A stretch of DNA of 64,000 nucleotides. Source: Mikania micrantha. Its lineage: Eukaryota > Streptophyta > Magnoliopsida > Asterales > Asteraceae. The position numbers were made by a program, and so were the translations under genes. The stretch is from positions 55,243,741-55,307,740 of the forward strand of contig CM018689.1 in the NCBI GenBank assembly GCA_009363875.1, written 5' to 3'. Shown one piece after another: positions 46,472-57,400 of this stretch. Below the pieces are notes generated by a model, which made no database searches, was not told where the DNA came from, and saw nothing but the letters and a program-made list of their open reading frames with translations. Positions within the stretch are counted from its first letter, which is position 1, and every line of letters begins with the position of its first letter.

Positions 46472-49400
46472 TTAAATATTGAGATAATCAGCATTTAAGG
46501 GCTTGATGACTTGACTAGCATGCTTCTCAATGTAGTTCATGTGTTTCATTGGCATATGCGCGTAAACAACCCAATCCTCATTGTTTATTGGACTCCCCAT
46601 TGTCATCACAAAACAATCCTTCCTTTCAGACGGGACATGACACGATCCAAATGTCAGCTTTCCCCAACCAAAATCAATCTCGTCCATGGTCTCAAATCTT
46701 TGTCCGGCTGACACTGAGAAAGACATGTCGTTACCAGCAAAAGCCTTTGATATTAATGGTCGTGGCTTTTGATCTTCAACCCAGTCAATGATGTCCAAGA
46801 AATGCTCTTTCGTAGTGGCAGTTTGCAAGAACTTTTGAACCTCTATTGCTATATCGCTTAGTGACTTCTCCTTAAATTCCTAAAAAGACAAAAACGAGAA
46901 ATATATATATGTTTTTGGTTAGATTATCTTTTGATTGAAGTCAATGTGAACATTGTTGTAAAATTGGTTGTAGATAAATTATATAAAAGTATTGATTTTC
47001 AAACTTGAATAACTATAATATATAGAGTAAATTACTGAAATGGTTACTGTGTTTTCTTAGTATTTTACTATTGGCCCCTAAGTTTCATAAATTACACATA
47101 TAATCCCAAACTTTAAACATATGTAACACATATAATCCTTATGTGAGGGTAATTTGGTCAAGTATAGACTATATGTGTGACAAATATATAAAGTTTGAGA
47201 CTATGAGTAATTTATGAAACCCAGAAATCAAGAGTGTAAATCACAACTACCATATCGGTAATTTACTCTCAAATAAACGCACCTGTGGTTTTTTAGACCC
47301 GTATGGCATCGACAAAACATTTCCAAAGTGCGAAGCCATTAGCTTTTCTTTCTCTTCCCCTTCTCCCTCACTCAACCTTCTTCGTCCATCAACAGTAACA
47401 ACCACATTACATGCTTCATTATGTTTTCCCGAGTCCTCCATGCTCAATGCTACTTCCTTCCACAAGAAAGAAGTGAACGCCACTAGCTTCGACGTCCTAC
47501 GTCCATTTTCGCTTGCTAGCAATTGTAGCCTTTTAATTTCCTCACCCTTAATGTAGTATATGCGATTAACAAGTTTATACGACACATCTTCTTCTTCACA
47601 TAAATTACCATTGGGGTTTGATGGTGGTACAAATGGAGCAAACACATTATCGATTAAGGGAGAGTAAACAGTTGGGGATCTTGGTTGAAGGTAGGACCTT
47701 CCAAATGAGGGGATTATAGATGGAGTTTTAGATCGAGTCATATCCGCCCATGATTGGATAAACATGTTAGCCGAGTAACCGTCTACTATACGGTGATCAA
47801 CCATGACTCCTATTACTATTCCTTCACATTTTAACTTTGTAACCTGCGTAGTATATCAAAAGAAAAATTAATTCATAATTAAACCAAATTGGTAGCAGGA
47901 TGATGTATGTCACCTATTAAAAGCAAAGGGATTACATCATAATTTTTGTTTTGACAATTAACGTGGGGATCGATATATATATATTTCGCATATATCACAA
48001 ACCCTCCACAAGAACAACTTGATCATTGACCGATATATAATTTTTGTAAAAAATTGATGAATATATAGTATAATATTTCATTTTTAACGTACAAGTTTCC
48101 GTACTAACAAAGTAATTAAGCCAACGCTACCTCAAATTAAAGTAATATTGTATTACATGCATGCAATTTAACGCGTGCATGCATTAAGGTTTAAATTAAC
48201 TTCCAACATGAAAAAGATTAAAAAAAGAAAATCCATGCCCTACGTTTTAAACATCAATAACTGAACATGTTGAATACTAGGAGTGTTTATTGTTACGGAT
48301 TTTTGATGTAACTATAAACCAAACCGTTAATAACGATTTAATTTAATAATTAAACCAAATATGAACCGTTAAATTTAAAACAAAACAAAACCAAAACGAA
48401 TCATTATCAACAGTGTGATTCATGTTTGGTTTTACGTTTTGCGATCTTCGAGTTTGGTCTTTTTGGACCCATTAAAAATAAAAGCCAAACCAAATCGAAA
48501 TATTTGTGGTTTGTAATGAAATAATTGCACTACACGCCTAAAGGTGTCTTTTTTGTTGAATATCACCCAAACTATATATATATATATAGGTATATATATA
48601 GGTATATACACGTATAATATAATGTGAAAATTCGATCTTTAAGATAAAATCATTAAACAATATATGTGTTTTTCATTTAAAATCATGAAAATAAATGTAA
48701 TCACCATTAAAATTGACTTTTTTTTAACTCTTAATTTTTTTTATTCAACTTTAATGTGAACTATATATTTATTTTCAAGATTCTAAATGTAGAGCCGATA
48801 TATGATTTGTGTTTATTTTTGAAATCGAATTTTCATAAAATACAATCTCTCTCTCTCTCACACGTGCGCGCACACACACACATATATATATATACATACA
48901 TACATACAAACATATATTTACACACACGGTTCGGTCGATCTAGTATTTTACGGTTTTGTAAACGCCCAAAAAACCAAACTGTATATTACAGTTTCAAAAT
49001 ACTAACCAACCAAATGTACGTTTGAAGAAAAACGAACCATGAAACCGAAATGATGACTGTTTTTAATGGTTTCGTGGTTTGAAACCGAACCATGAACACC
49101 CTTACTTACTTAATACCAACTTCAAGCCAAAAATAAAAACCGTAATAAGCTTAAATAACTAATAATTACCTGGACAGCAAGAACCCCACGTAGTAGTTTT
49201 TTGGGCATTAGTTTACCCTCAATGCACTCATCTGGGTTGTACAAATTCAATTCCTTGAGCTCTACATCTGCAACAGCTTCAATGAAGTCGATCCCATGGT
49301 TGTTGCAGTGAATCTGATTCTCTCCTGCATCTCCATTCCATGCTATCTCTCCAGCCATTGGAGGGTAGAGTGAAAGAACTCTTGATAAAGAAGCTTTTAG

Positions 49401-49562
49401 GGTTTTTAAAATGGTGGAAAAATCTGCATCAGAGGGTTTATTGTAGAAGAAGGTGGAACCAACATCAAAAGGTGGCACAAGCAGATCAAAGTTGGTAAAG
49501 GGTAACCAATGCTCAACACATGGTTCTTCTGCATGCACCACTACTTTGTTAATAACCTTCAT
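46472..49562 (-). CDS. BAHD acyltransferase, copy 2 (three exons, intact)
   Basis: 453 codons in exons 49562-49170, 47843-47283 and 46879-46472, all phase 0 with GT-AG junctions at the same positions as in copy 1. Catalytic HRIVD is at 148-152 and DFGWG at 387-391; FGNVLSMPYG is kept. Same presumed role: acyl-CoA-dependent acylation in the cytosol, probably of a phenylpropanoid-type acceptor, substrate unproven. The start is 10 codons shorter than copy 1: its ATG aligns with a Val codon there, and the upstream ATG has been lost. Intron 1 (1,326 bp) holds hAT-like repeats; intron 2 (403 bp) holds a MITE. Relative to copy 1, exon 2 is shortened by three codons in its acidic loop (CEEEDVSYK). 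No disabling change seen. Confidence 0.93.
47035..47268. mobile_element. MITE in BAHD copy 2 intron 2
   Basis: Inverted ends GAGTAAATTACTGA and ATCGGTAATTTACTC, with long arms matching through tttcataaattac and caaactttaa blocks. About 234 bp, no ORF. It explains why this intron is longer than its counterpart in copy 1. No convincing TSD. Confidence 0.65.
48276..49103. repeat. hAT-like repeat in BAHD copy 2 intron 1
   Basis: Ends aggagtgtttattgtta and ggttcatggtgttc-type inverse (aaccatgaacaccctta). The interior is rich in aaaccgaacc and ggttcggt words, and 48846-48900 holds (CT)n, (AC)n and (AT)n tracts. Related words occur at 26440-26580 and 27500-27670. No clear 8-bp TSD, so the assignment is tentative. 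Confidence 0.45.
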
Positions 49563-49620
49563 TGTGAATTAATGTGTTATTGAATTGGTGGAAGTGTGCA
49601 TTTGCAAAATGATCGATAAC

Positions 49621-49630
49621 ATATATATAT
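49621..49630 (-). promoter_or_regulatory. TATA box of BAHD copy 2
   Basis: ATATATATAT, read on the minus strand about 60 bases upstream of the ATG at 49562. Simple AT repeats make this less certain than for copy 1. Confidence 0.5.
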
Positions 49631-49639
49631 TGTTATCAA

Positions 49640-50745
49640 GTTTCTTGTTAATATATTGTTAATTTATATATTGGCAAAATGATCTTGTTTAAGATATAAA
49701 TGTTGAAAGGTTAAAAACTTAAAATAATAAATGTTAGCTGGGTCAAAATCTCTAGAAAAACAAATCAATTATATTAAATATTGCTGGCAAATTGTAGATA
49801 TATATACGAATCTTCACTGCAGATAGATCTTATCTTAATTTAAAGTTGACTTTATTAACAGAAACTTTCAGGTTATGCTATTCACGATCGGTGACAGGGC
49901 AACCTCAAGGACCCAGCAACCCAAATAAAAGATCAGGGCTTCTAAATTTTTTTAAAAAATGTATATGTAGTTCGGGTTTTTTTTTTTTTTTTGCTTGTGG
50001 GCCTTTTTCTAGTTTCTGGAATCCGGAGGGAATAAGAATACACGAAAAACCCAAATAAAAGTTCCTTGTTTAATAACATTTACGTAGAGTTTGAGGGAAG
50101 GGATCCGATTACGTGGAAAGCCTAAACGACGAAACTTAGCGAGAAAGTCCAATGAGAAAGCCATAACCTAGCAAGCGTGGAGCGAAAGCCGGGGTGTCAG
50201 GGAGAGGCGGATGAGATGATGAAGCACCAACAATTCCCAAATAACTTAACTTAGCTTAACTTCATAACTGTAGATTGTAACTTGATTTAGTTTACTATTG
50301 TCATTCCCAAGCTGTCATAAAGGAAGGGGTTTTCAAAGTAACCGTTAGTGAAGTGTAACAATTAAGCCGGCCCTGATCGCTGATCACTTTATAAAAACCT
50401 TAATTTACATGTTGAAGTGATAAACATAACTTATATTTCAACTAAATGTTCATAATTAATTTATATTTAGGGGCATGTTCATATTTTAGTGCTTCATTTA
50501 GTTTTACTTCAAAAGTGGCTTGATAGTTAGGGGTGTTAAAAAAATTAGTATCCAAATCCGAAAATCTGAACCCTAAATATCAGAAAATTTTGGATATCCG
50601 AAAATTCGGATTCAGATGCCTATTTTGAAAATTTTTGGATAGTTCAGATATCCAAAAAATGTTTTTTTAATTTTAAATTATTTTCCGATTTCAGACCTTC
50701 GTTTAAATATCCAAATCACCAGACATCTGAAAATGAACAGCCCAA
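49640..50745. other. Upstream region of BAHD copy 2
   Basis: No gene. 50030-50220 is less AT-rich without a recognisable product. 50520-50740 has the ccgaaaat/attcgga word-rich family. Confidence 0.45.
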
Positions 50746-50749
50746 TCGA

Positions 50750-50886
50750 TAGGAGGGTTTCTTGTAGAAGAAGGTAGAATCTACATCAATTCAAAATTGG
50801 TGTTGGGCAAAGAGTTGTCATTCCCTGCTTAATTTTCTCCACCTACCACGACTTTAATCACCTTTACATCACCTTCACAGAGAAAA
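50750..50886 (-). pseudogene. BAHD exon-1 relic (third copy)
   Basis: Minus-strand fragment aligning with the first 55-65 codons of the two BAHD genes: a start region like aaggtgattaaagtcgtggt, a damaged middle with a stop and gaps, and a clear match to the FFYKKPS stretch (ttcttctacaagaaaccctc). The rest of exon 1 and the other exons are missing. It lies 1.2 kb upstream of copy 2 in the same orientation, as expected of an old tandem duplicate. Confidence 0.8.
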
Positions 50887-51159
50887 TGTAATTTTCAAAT
50901 CCTAAATAATAGTAAAACTAATGATAAGAAAATAGAAATATAGTAGGTTAGTGTAGTGTCTGCAATTCATTATCTACTAATTTTAAGGGTAATACGAATA
51001 TAATAATTTAAAATCACACTCAAATAATGAAGTTTTAGAAATTATTTAAACCTTTCATATATATGATGTAAAAATTCTTAAACAATCATGTAACTTATAT
51101 TATAATTTGAATAATCAATTTTAATTATAAAGATAATAAGTACCAATGTTGTAGAAATC

Positions 51160-51312
51160 GCTAGGCGCTAGTCGGGCGGTGGGGTGGGGACTAGGGATTA
51201 ATCGGGATTATTCTGGATTAATCGGCCAACTAATCGGCCTAATCGGATAGTCGGGCCTAATCGGTTTTAGGGGACTAGCGATTAATCGGCCTAGTCGGGG
51301 ATTTTTGCAACC
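51160..51312. repeat. TAATCGG/CTAGTCGG word-rich repeat
   Basis: At least six TAATCGG-type words and several AGTCGGG in 150 bp, with inverted ends (gttgtagaaatcgctag and the inverse of gatttttgcaacc). Probably a short MITE. It directly abuts the SINE that follows. Confidence 0.5.
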
Positions 51313-51332
51313 ATGATAAGTACTTGTTAACT

Positions 51333-51595
51333 ATCCTGCAAATTCAGCCTACTGGTTAGGGTTTCACCTTGTGACCAAGAGATCGTGGGTTCAAGCCCTG
51401 CCAAGAGCAGTTTAAAAGACATCCAGGTGAGGGAAGAAATCTTGAGCTTAATCTCGGGTTCTGCACCAATGGGGGCGAGGGTTTACCCATTCCAGAGGGT
51501 TCCCATGCATCTGGTGTGACCACGTCTTACCTCTGCCAAGTGAGCCCTGCTAAGACAACATACGTGATATGTAGGATCGTCATCGTTCAAAAAAA
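51333..51595 (+). mobile_element. SINE with 15-bp TSD
   Basis: A-box-like gcctactggttagggtt and B-box gggttcaagcc in the right order; 3' end atcgttcaaaaaaa. Flanks aagtacttgttaact (51318-51332) and aagtaattgttaact (51596-51610) differ at one base. Confidence 0.88.
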
Positions 51596-51610
51596 AAGTA
51601 ATTGTTAACT

Positions 51611-52142
51611 AGAACTTAAATACAATAAGATAGTCATTACATCTAATTACTTAAATTAGTTTAGTCTACTAAAGGATACTTAACGGATATAAAGGGTTAA
51701 ACATGGATTTGATTTCATGTGTACCATCAATCTAAATGCTATTATGCCAATTAATGCGGTTGACTCTCAGTTCTCCTTTGAACATTGTCTCTCACATGAA
51801 AGATTATAAGTTTAAACCTAGATAATGAGTATATTAATTTGAAGGTAATTTAAGAATGTGACAAATCATAAATTTACCGTTTAAAAATAAATAAATAAAT
51901 GTCTTTATCGTCAATTTATATATCCATATGTTATTAATTATAAAAAAAATTTGTTGCTGCCACATTTTTGTTCGGAAACTCCGTGTCGACATCATCATCA
52001 CCAAAAGGCTGATGAAGCATTTGGGATGACACCATCAGTATCGCCATTTGAGCCATCATCAAATTAATTGGGCTTAGTTCTTCTGTGTTTAGTTGACGAT
52101 TACGTACTAACGTCACAACAATGTTTTGGGAATGGTTGATTT
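51611..52142. other. Intergenic DNA, no gene seen
   Basis: AT-rich. The 60-codon antisense frame at 51934-52116 has no supporting feature. Confidence 0.5.
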
Positions 52143-52156
52143 ATATGTCGAACACG

Positions 52157-52373
52157 CGCATGGAAGATGTTAAAACGCTCTCTTATTTTTGGGTGAAGAA
52201 TCGAAAAAAGTGGGGTGGTTTGGATTGGGTTTCTTGGATGTCTTTTAATGTTGGATAGTTTTATTTCCTTTCTCTTTTTGCATGTTAACTTTATGGTTGT
52301 ACTTTGGTGTTCTTTTTTTGGGTTCTAGACTCTTGCTAGCCCTCGGTGAAATAAATTTAGCTGTTCAAAAAAA
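52157..52373 (+). mobile_element. 5'-truncated LINE, 3' end only
   Basis: 14-bp TSD atatgtcgaacacg at 52143-52156 and 52374-52387. The first 100 bases encode the tail of a LINE reverse-transcriptase polyprotein (FWVKNRKKWGGLDWVSW, stop at 52256-52258), followed by a 3' UTR ending gctgttcaaaaaaaa. Severe 5' truncation is usual for target-primed reverse transcription. Confidence 0.88.
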
Positions 52374-52387
52374 ATATGTCGAACACG

Positions 52388-53212
52388 TGTCATTTCACGT
52401 TATACATGATTAGCTATACGCGTGTATCCTTCATTTTATTACATTTTGAAAGATTCAACTTTAATTTGGGTATATTCTGATATATTACGACCTATTTAAA
52501 GGCTGTATTTGATAACGTTAAGTCAAATTTCTGTGTTGATTACCCAACTTCAGGTTTCATATTTCAGTTAACACATTTGGCATTGACATTATTTTAACCA
52601 TATATTAGATTCTGAACTTTATTCATGTTACTGTTGTTTATTTGTTACTAAGCATTCTTAACTTATCCATATTTTGTTTTGTCGTGTTTTCATATTATTT
52701 TTAGAGAAAATCATGAGAATGAAACTGAGAACTAAAAAAGAGAGATATTAAAGAGAACTACAAGATTTGTTCGTATTGTAACTGATATAATGAATATTTT
52801 ATTAGACATAGTATTTATACTATTGGTTTAAAACATTTAATTTAAGATTATGATTACGTTTTAATACATTATGGTTGTGTACGATAATTATGATTTTGTA
52901 TAAGTAACATGTCAGTCGTATCTGGGTTAGATTTTACAGAATACGTCACCCCAACGTCTATGTGATCTCCGACCATTAGCAAATTATGTTTATCTGTATA
53001 CATTCAAAAGTATAACACGATTTTGGTGTTAGTTGTTTATAAGGTAATGGGTCACAAGTCTTTGTTGGATCTGCATGAAATAAATTATAGGTTCAAGGGT
53101 TCACGTGAATATGCATGTTGGAAACTTGGAATTAATTAGCATTTAAGATTTATATATTTTGATTTATTTAAATGTTTATTGGGTAGAAAAGGTACTCTAG
53201 TTTGACCGAATT
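52388..53212. other. Intergenic DNA, no gene seen
   Basis: AT-rich, no supported feature. Confidence 0.5.
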
Positions 53213-53223
53213 ATGTGAATCAA

Positions 53224-53461
53224 AACATAACCAAGGGCTTCTAGCCTAATGGTTACCCCTTTGGCTTTCCTGTGAGAGGTCACGGGTTCAAATCCCTCCC
53301 AAGGCGAAATAGGGGTCCTTGGGAGGTCATGGGGTTTTCCGGTGCGGTTTCCTCTTGGGGTGGTGGTGGGGTCTCAACGGAGGTCATGGTATTTAGACCT
53401 TGGTGACGTGGTCTGGAAATCAGTGGTTCACACCTTGAGATCAAATGCCGTTCAAAAAAAA
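53224..53461 (+). mobile_element. SINE with 11-bp perfect TSD
   Basis: A-box tagcctaatggtt, B-box gggttcaaatccc, 3' end tgccgttcaaaaaaaa, TSD atgtgaatcaa at 53213-53223 and 53462-53472. GC-rich body typical of tRNA-derived plant SINEs. Confidence 0.9.
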
Positions 53462-53615
53462 ATGTGAATCAATACTTTGTGCAACAACGTGTGCCGAGTC
53501 CCTAGATAGAAAAAAGCTGTTAGGTGCCATTATGTTTGCTATTTTCTTTTGCTCTATGTAATGGTGTAAGGCCATTCCTTATTATAAATGTTTCGGACGG
53601 TTGATCAAGCATCAT

Positions 53616-53747
53616 GAGCCGAGGGTCTCACTGGAAGCAGCCTCTCTACCCCTATGGGGTAGGGGTAAGGCTGTCTACATCTCACCCTCCTCAGACCCTG
53701 CCTTAGCATGCTAATGACGGGATATACTGAGTACGTTGATTGATTGA
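53616..53747 (+). mobile_element. Fragment of a second SINE family
   Basis: gagccgagggtctc, cagcctctctacccc, ggggtaaggctgtctaca and caccctcctcagaccc are the conserved 3' body of a widespread plant SINE type, ending in ttgattgattga. The 5' pol III promoter part is not evident. Confidence 0.5.
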
Positions 53748-54426
53748 TATATTCAATAGCAAGAGGTTTTATTTTTATCGTAAATTTCGTGTGTTGAAAC
53801 CAGACTTTAACTAACACACACTCATGTGTTAATGTTATTTTTAGACGTCTACACTATAAGGAAAGCCACCTATAGCGACAAAAAAAGTTGTCGCAATAGC
53901 CCAGAAAAATCGTCGCTATAGGTTGTAGCGACGACAGGTCGTCGCAATATGTTAGTCGCTATTGCCAAGGAAAGTCATCGCTACACGTGTCATCTCTATT
54001 GGTTACTCTATAGCGACGACATTAAAGAGTTCTGACACATTTCCTTTTTTAATTTATTTTTATTATGTCTATTAATTAAAAAAAAAACTTTTCGAAATTA
54101 CCTATAGCGACCACATTTGGTCTCTATAAACAATGGTCAAAAAGTCAAAGATAAGGCTATAGTAGCCCTACAAAAATTTTTCAATTTTTTTTTGTTTTCT
54201 GAATTTTCCCGTTTTTAACCTGTTTAAACAACCAATACCAATTTTAACCTGCTGCAAATAAGACTTTATCATCTCATACATCAAAATACATTCACATTCA
54301 TATGTTTACATCCAAATCTAAAAGTTAACCAAACAGCCAAGCATAAACAAGTTTAAGTTTGTTTATCAACCAACCAACCAACCAAGCATAACAAAGTTAT
54401 AAGTGTTTTAAAGTCCACAACTTCAT

Positions 54427-57400
54427 CTATTCACTTTCATCTTTATCTTCATCTTCATCTTCATCTTCCTCTTCCTCTTCCTCTTGATCTTGATCTTTTT
54501 CTTGATTTGTTTTAAATCCGGGATAGTAGAAAGAGCTAGAGCTTTGGCCTCCTTGCATTGACATCAACTTGTTGATTTGTTGTTATATCATCTCGTTGAT
54601 GCGTTGTTGCTCTGCCCAACGAGCATTTGCTTCAGCAAGTTGTTGTTAAAGCTCGTTTGCTGCAAGTGCATACATGTGTGGAGGCAGATCTAGGGTTATA
54701 CTTTTAACTGTTCTTCCAACACCCTTTACATGCCCACGCCGCTGACCCAGTGAGCGCTCCAGCACTTTTACTTCATCCATCGGTGTGCCATCTCCACCGG
54801 ATGTTGATTTTGCTTTGTTTAACTCATCAGTAATATTCTCCTACATTAAAAACACAAGACAAACATATGTTAAATGTTTTACAAAAATCCGTCAGCATAA
54901 CTGTAACATCAGTGCCGGAAACGTCACCTGAACAGTGATTGGAACAGTAACGTGAACAGTAATCAGGTATAAACTCTATGTAATTCAGTGTATTTCATAT
55001 TCACATCAAGCATCATTATCATTTTATGTTCTCACAACGCAAGTTCAGGATCATTTCAGAGAAACGAAACTCAGAACAATGATTCATCTGTCAGATAATT
55101 ATCTGGCATTACAGAACCATCATGTGATTATGTGTTTGGATTTTACTAAGTATAAACGTATGCGAGGCTTACAGAACAAAACAACATGGATGTCGTTACG
55201 TGAATGATAAACCGACGGATTATTCGTATAGGTGACGATCTGTACGAATAAATATGAAAGTTTAACATTCTGAATGATGTCTAATAATTAGAAAACCATA
55301 TCGAAAAGTGGAATTATCGTCGTATTTGATCGGGTGACGATTCGAACAAATACGCGCGATGATCGCGCGATTCGATTTAAACGTTAATTAAATATTTTTA
55401 AAAATAAATAAATAAAAGATATTTAGTTAATTTATGAGAAAATTACAACCTAAAATAATTTTAGGAATCCTATTTTTAAAACCGAGTCGTTTTGTAACGA
55501 AAACGACGAGAAACTGGCGTTTTTACGCGAAACCACGTGAAACCGAATGAACCCGAACGAACTCGGGTATTTACCCCTCATTTAATGAGGCAATTAACCC
55601 TCATCTACCACCACCAAACCAGCTCCAACACCTCATTCACGTTTATCTCCATCCTCTCTCTACTCTCTCTCTAAAACCCACAACATCTCTCTAAGATTTC
55701 TCTCTAGTTTCTTCAAGAAATCTTGCTATCTTGGTGTCAAAATCACCACCATCACTTGTAGATCGTGGAAGTACAACGGATCTAAGGGTTTATCCAGCCA
55801 ATTTGAGGTAAAACTCGATTTTCAGTCCGGTTTAGGGTTTTGAAAACCCTAATTTCGACCCATCTCTCTTTCCGGTTAAACCCACACAAATCTTAGGGCA
55901 AATCACACCACAACACCACAACATGATGTAGGAACCAACCCTCCTTGAGCTCTTGATCGAATCCCTTGAAAATCGTGGTTGTTTATGAGGGCCTCGATCG
56001 GCCGAATGACACACCCACAGGTGGTCGAATGGCTCCAGCCGAACCATCTACCTTCATTCGGCGAATGAGCCGAGAAATCCATTCGGCGAATAGGGCCAAA
56101 CCTCATTCGCCAGCTCAGTCATTCGATCGGTCCAAGGCTCATTCGATCGGCTCAAGTTCTTTCAGTCGGCAGTTATCATTCGCACCAACTCATTCGGCAC
56201 ATCCTCATTCGATCGGCCATCTTCTTCTGTCGGCCCAAGGCCTTATTCGGCTAAACTCACAGCCATTCGACCACGAGAGCCATTCGATCGGGCTTGGGTT
56301 GATTGCCTACACCCCCAATCGGTACAATGTTGGTGGAGTATGGGTTTGAGCCGGTGTATGTCATTTCATAAGTGGGATTAATAAAAATGTGTTCATGCAT
56401 GGGGGTATCATGTGTGTGTGCATGGGATGAGATTAGGGTTTCTATTTCCATGCAATATGAGTTGAGTGGATATAGTTTCACCATAGGACATTAAACCAAG
56501 TAAGGATCATAGTAACAATGGGAGTTAAACTAAAGTTCTTTTAAATAATCGTGTGAATCCGAAAACAATAAGTTAAGGTTGTGAAGTGTTGATGTGACCA
56601 TTAACACCTACACCTTAGGAAATCTATTAAGGACATGAAACTAACCTAAGTGATTCACTAGAAATATCAAGAAACCGTTCAAAGATCAAAGTCAAGTATT
56701 GGGCCGAGGTTGGCCCAATGGGCTTCACCTAAGCTCATCATGTTATTTATATTCATCTTTTAAATAATTATGTTTTAGTAAAGGAAATGATTTATAAACT
56801 TTGTTAAACTACAATAAATTATGTTTTCTAAACCCTTAATATAGAATAACTTAAGGAGGTTTTAATTAGAGATTTTAAATGAATAATCATGGTATAAGGG
56901 TATTCCTGGGTAATAAGTTAGATTAAATTAGATGAGGTCTTAGAAACACATTAGTAATTTAGGACACTTAGTTGCACACCGAGACCAAACCCTAGACCCA
57001 ACGTCTATTATAAATACTTATCGTATTCGAATCTCTTAAAACAACCCAGGTGCTAAAGATACATAAGCAACATTCAAGGAGCGTGCATTAACTTTTGTGA
57101 TTCATTGCACAGCAACACAGGTGAGTTCATTGCCCCTTTTCTAACATTTTTGTTTTAAAACGCGGGGCTGAGAAGCATGCGTAAACTGTTTTTATTTAAA
57201 CTGTTTATTTAAATGCTTTTATTATTATATGTTTTTACATATATATGTTTGTTGATACTCCTAGACTCCTGTCTAGGAAATTATTAAACAGATCAAATTA
57301 TCAAATTAATTAAAGTACTCTTATGAGTAATACTTTAATTCTAAACTCTAAACAAACCCCTAGTCCATTCAGTTCAAATTCAATAATCTAAATTCAAAGT

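Noticed and set aside
55832..56484. ORFs of 67-127 codons
   Set aside because: Same reason: CATTCG arrays in the second solo LTR keep several frames open at once.
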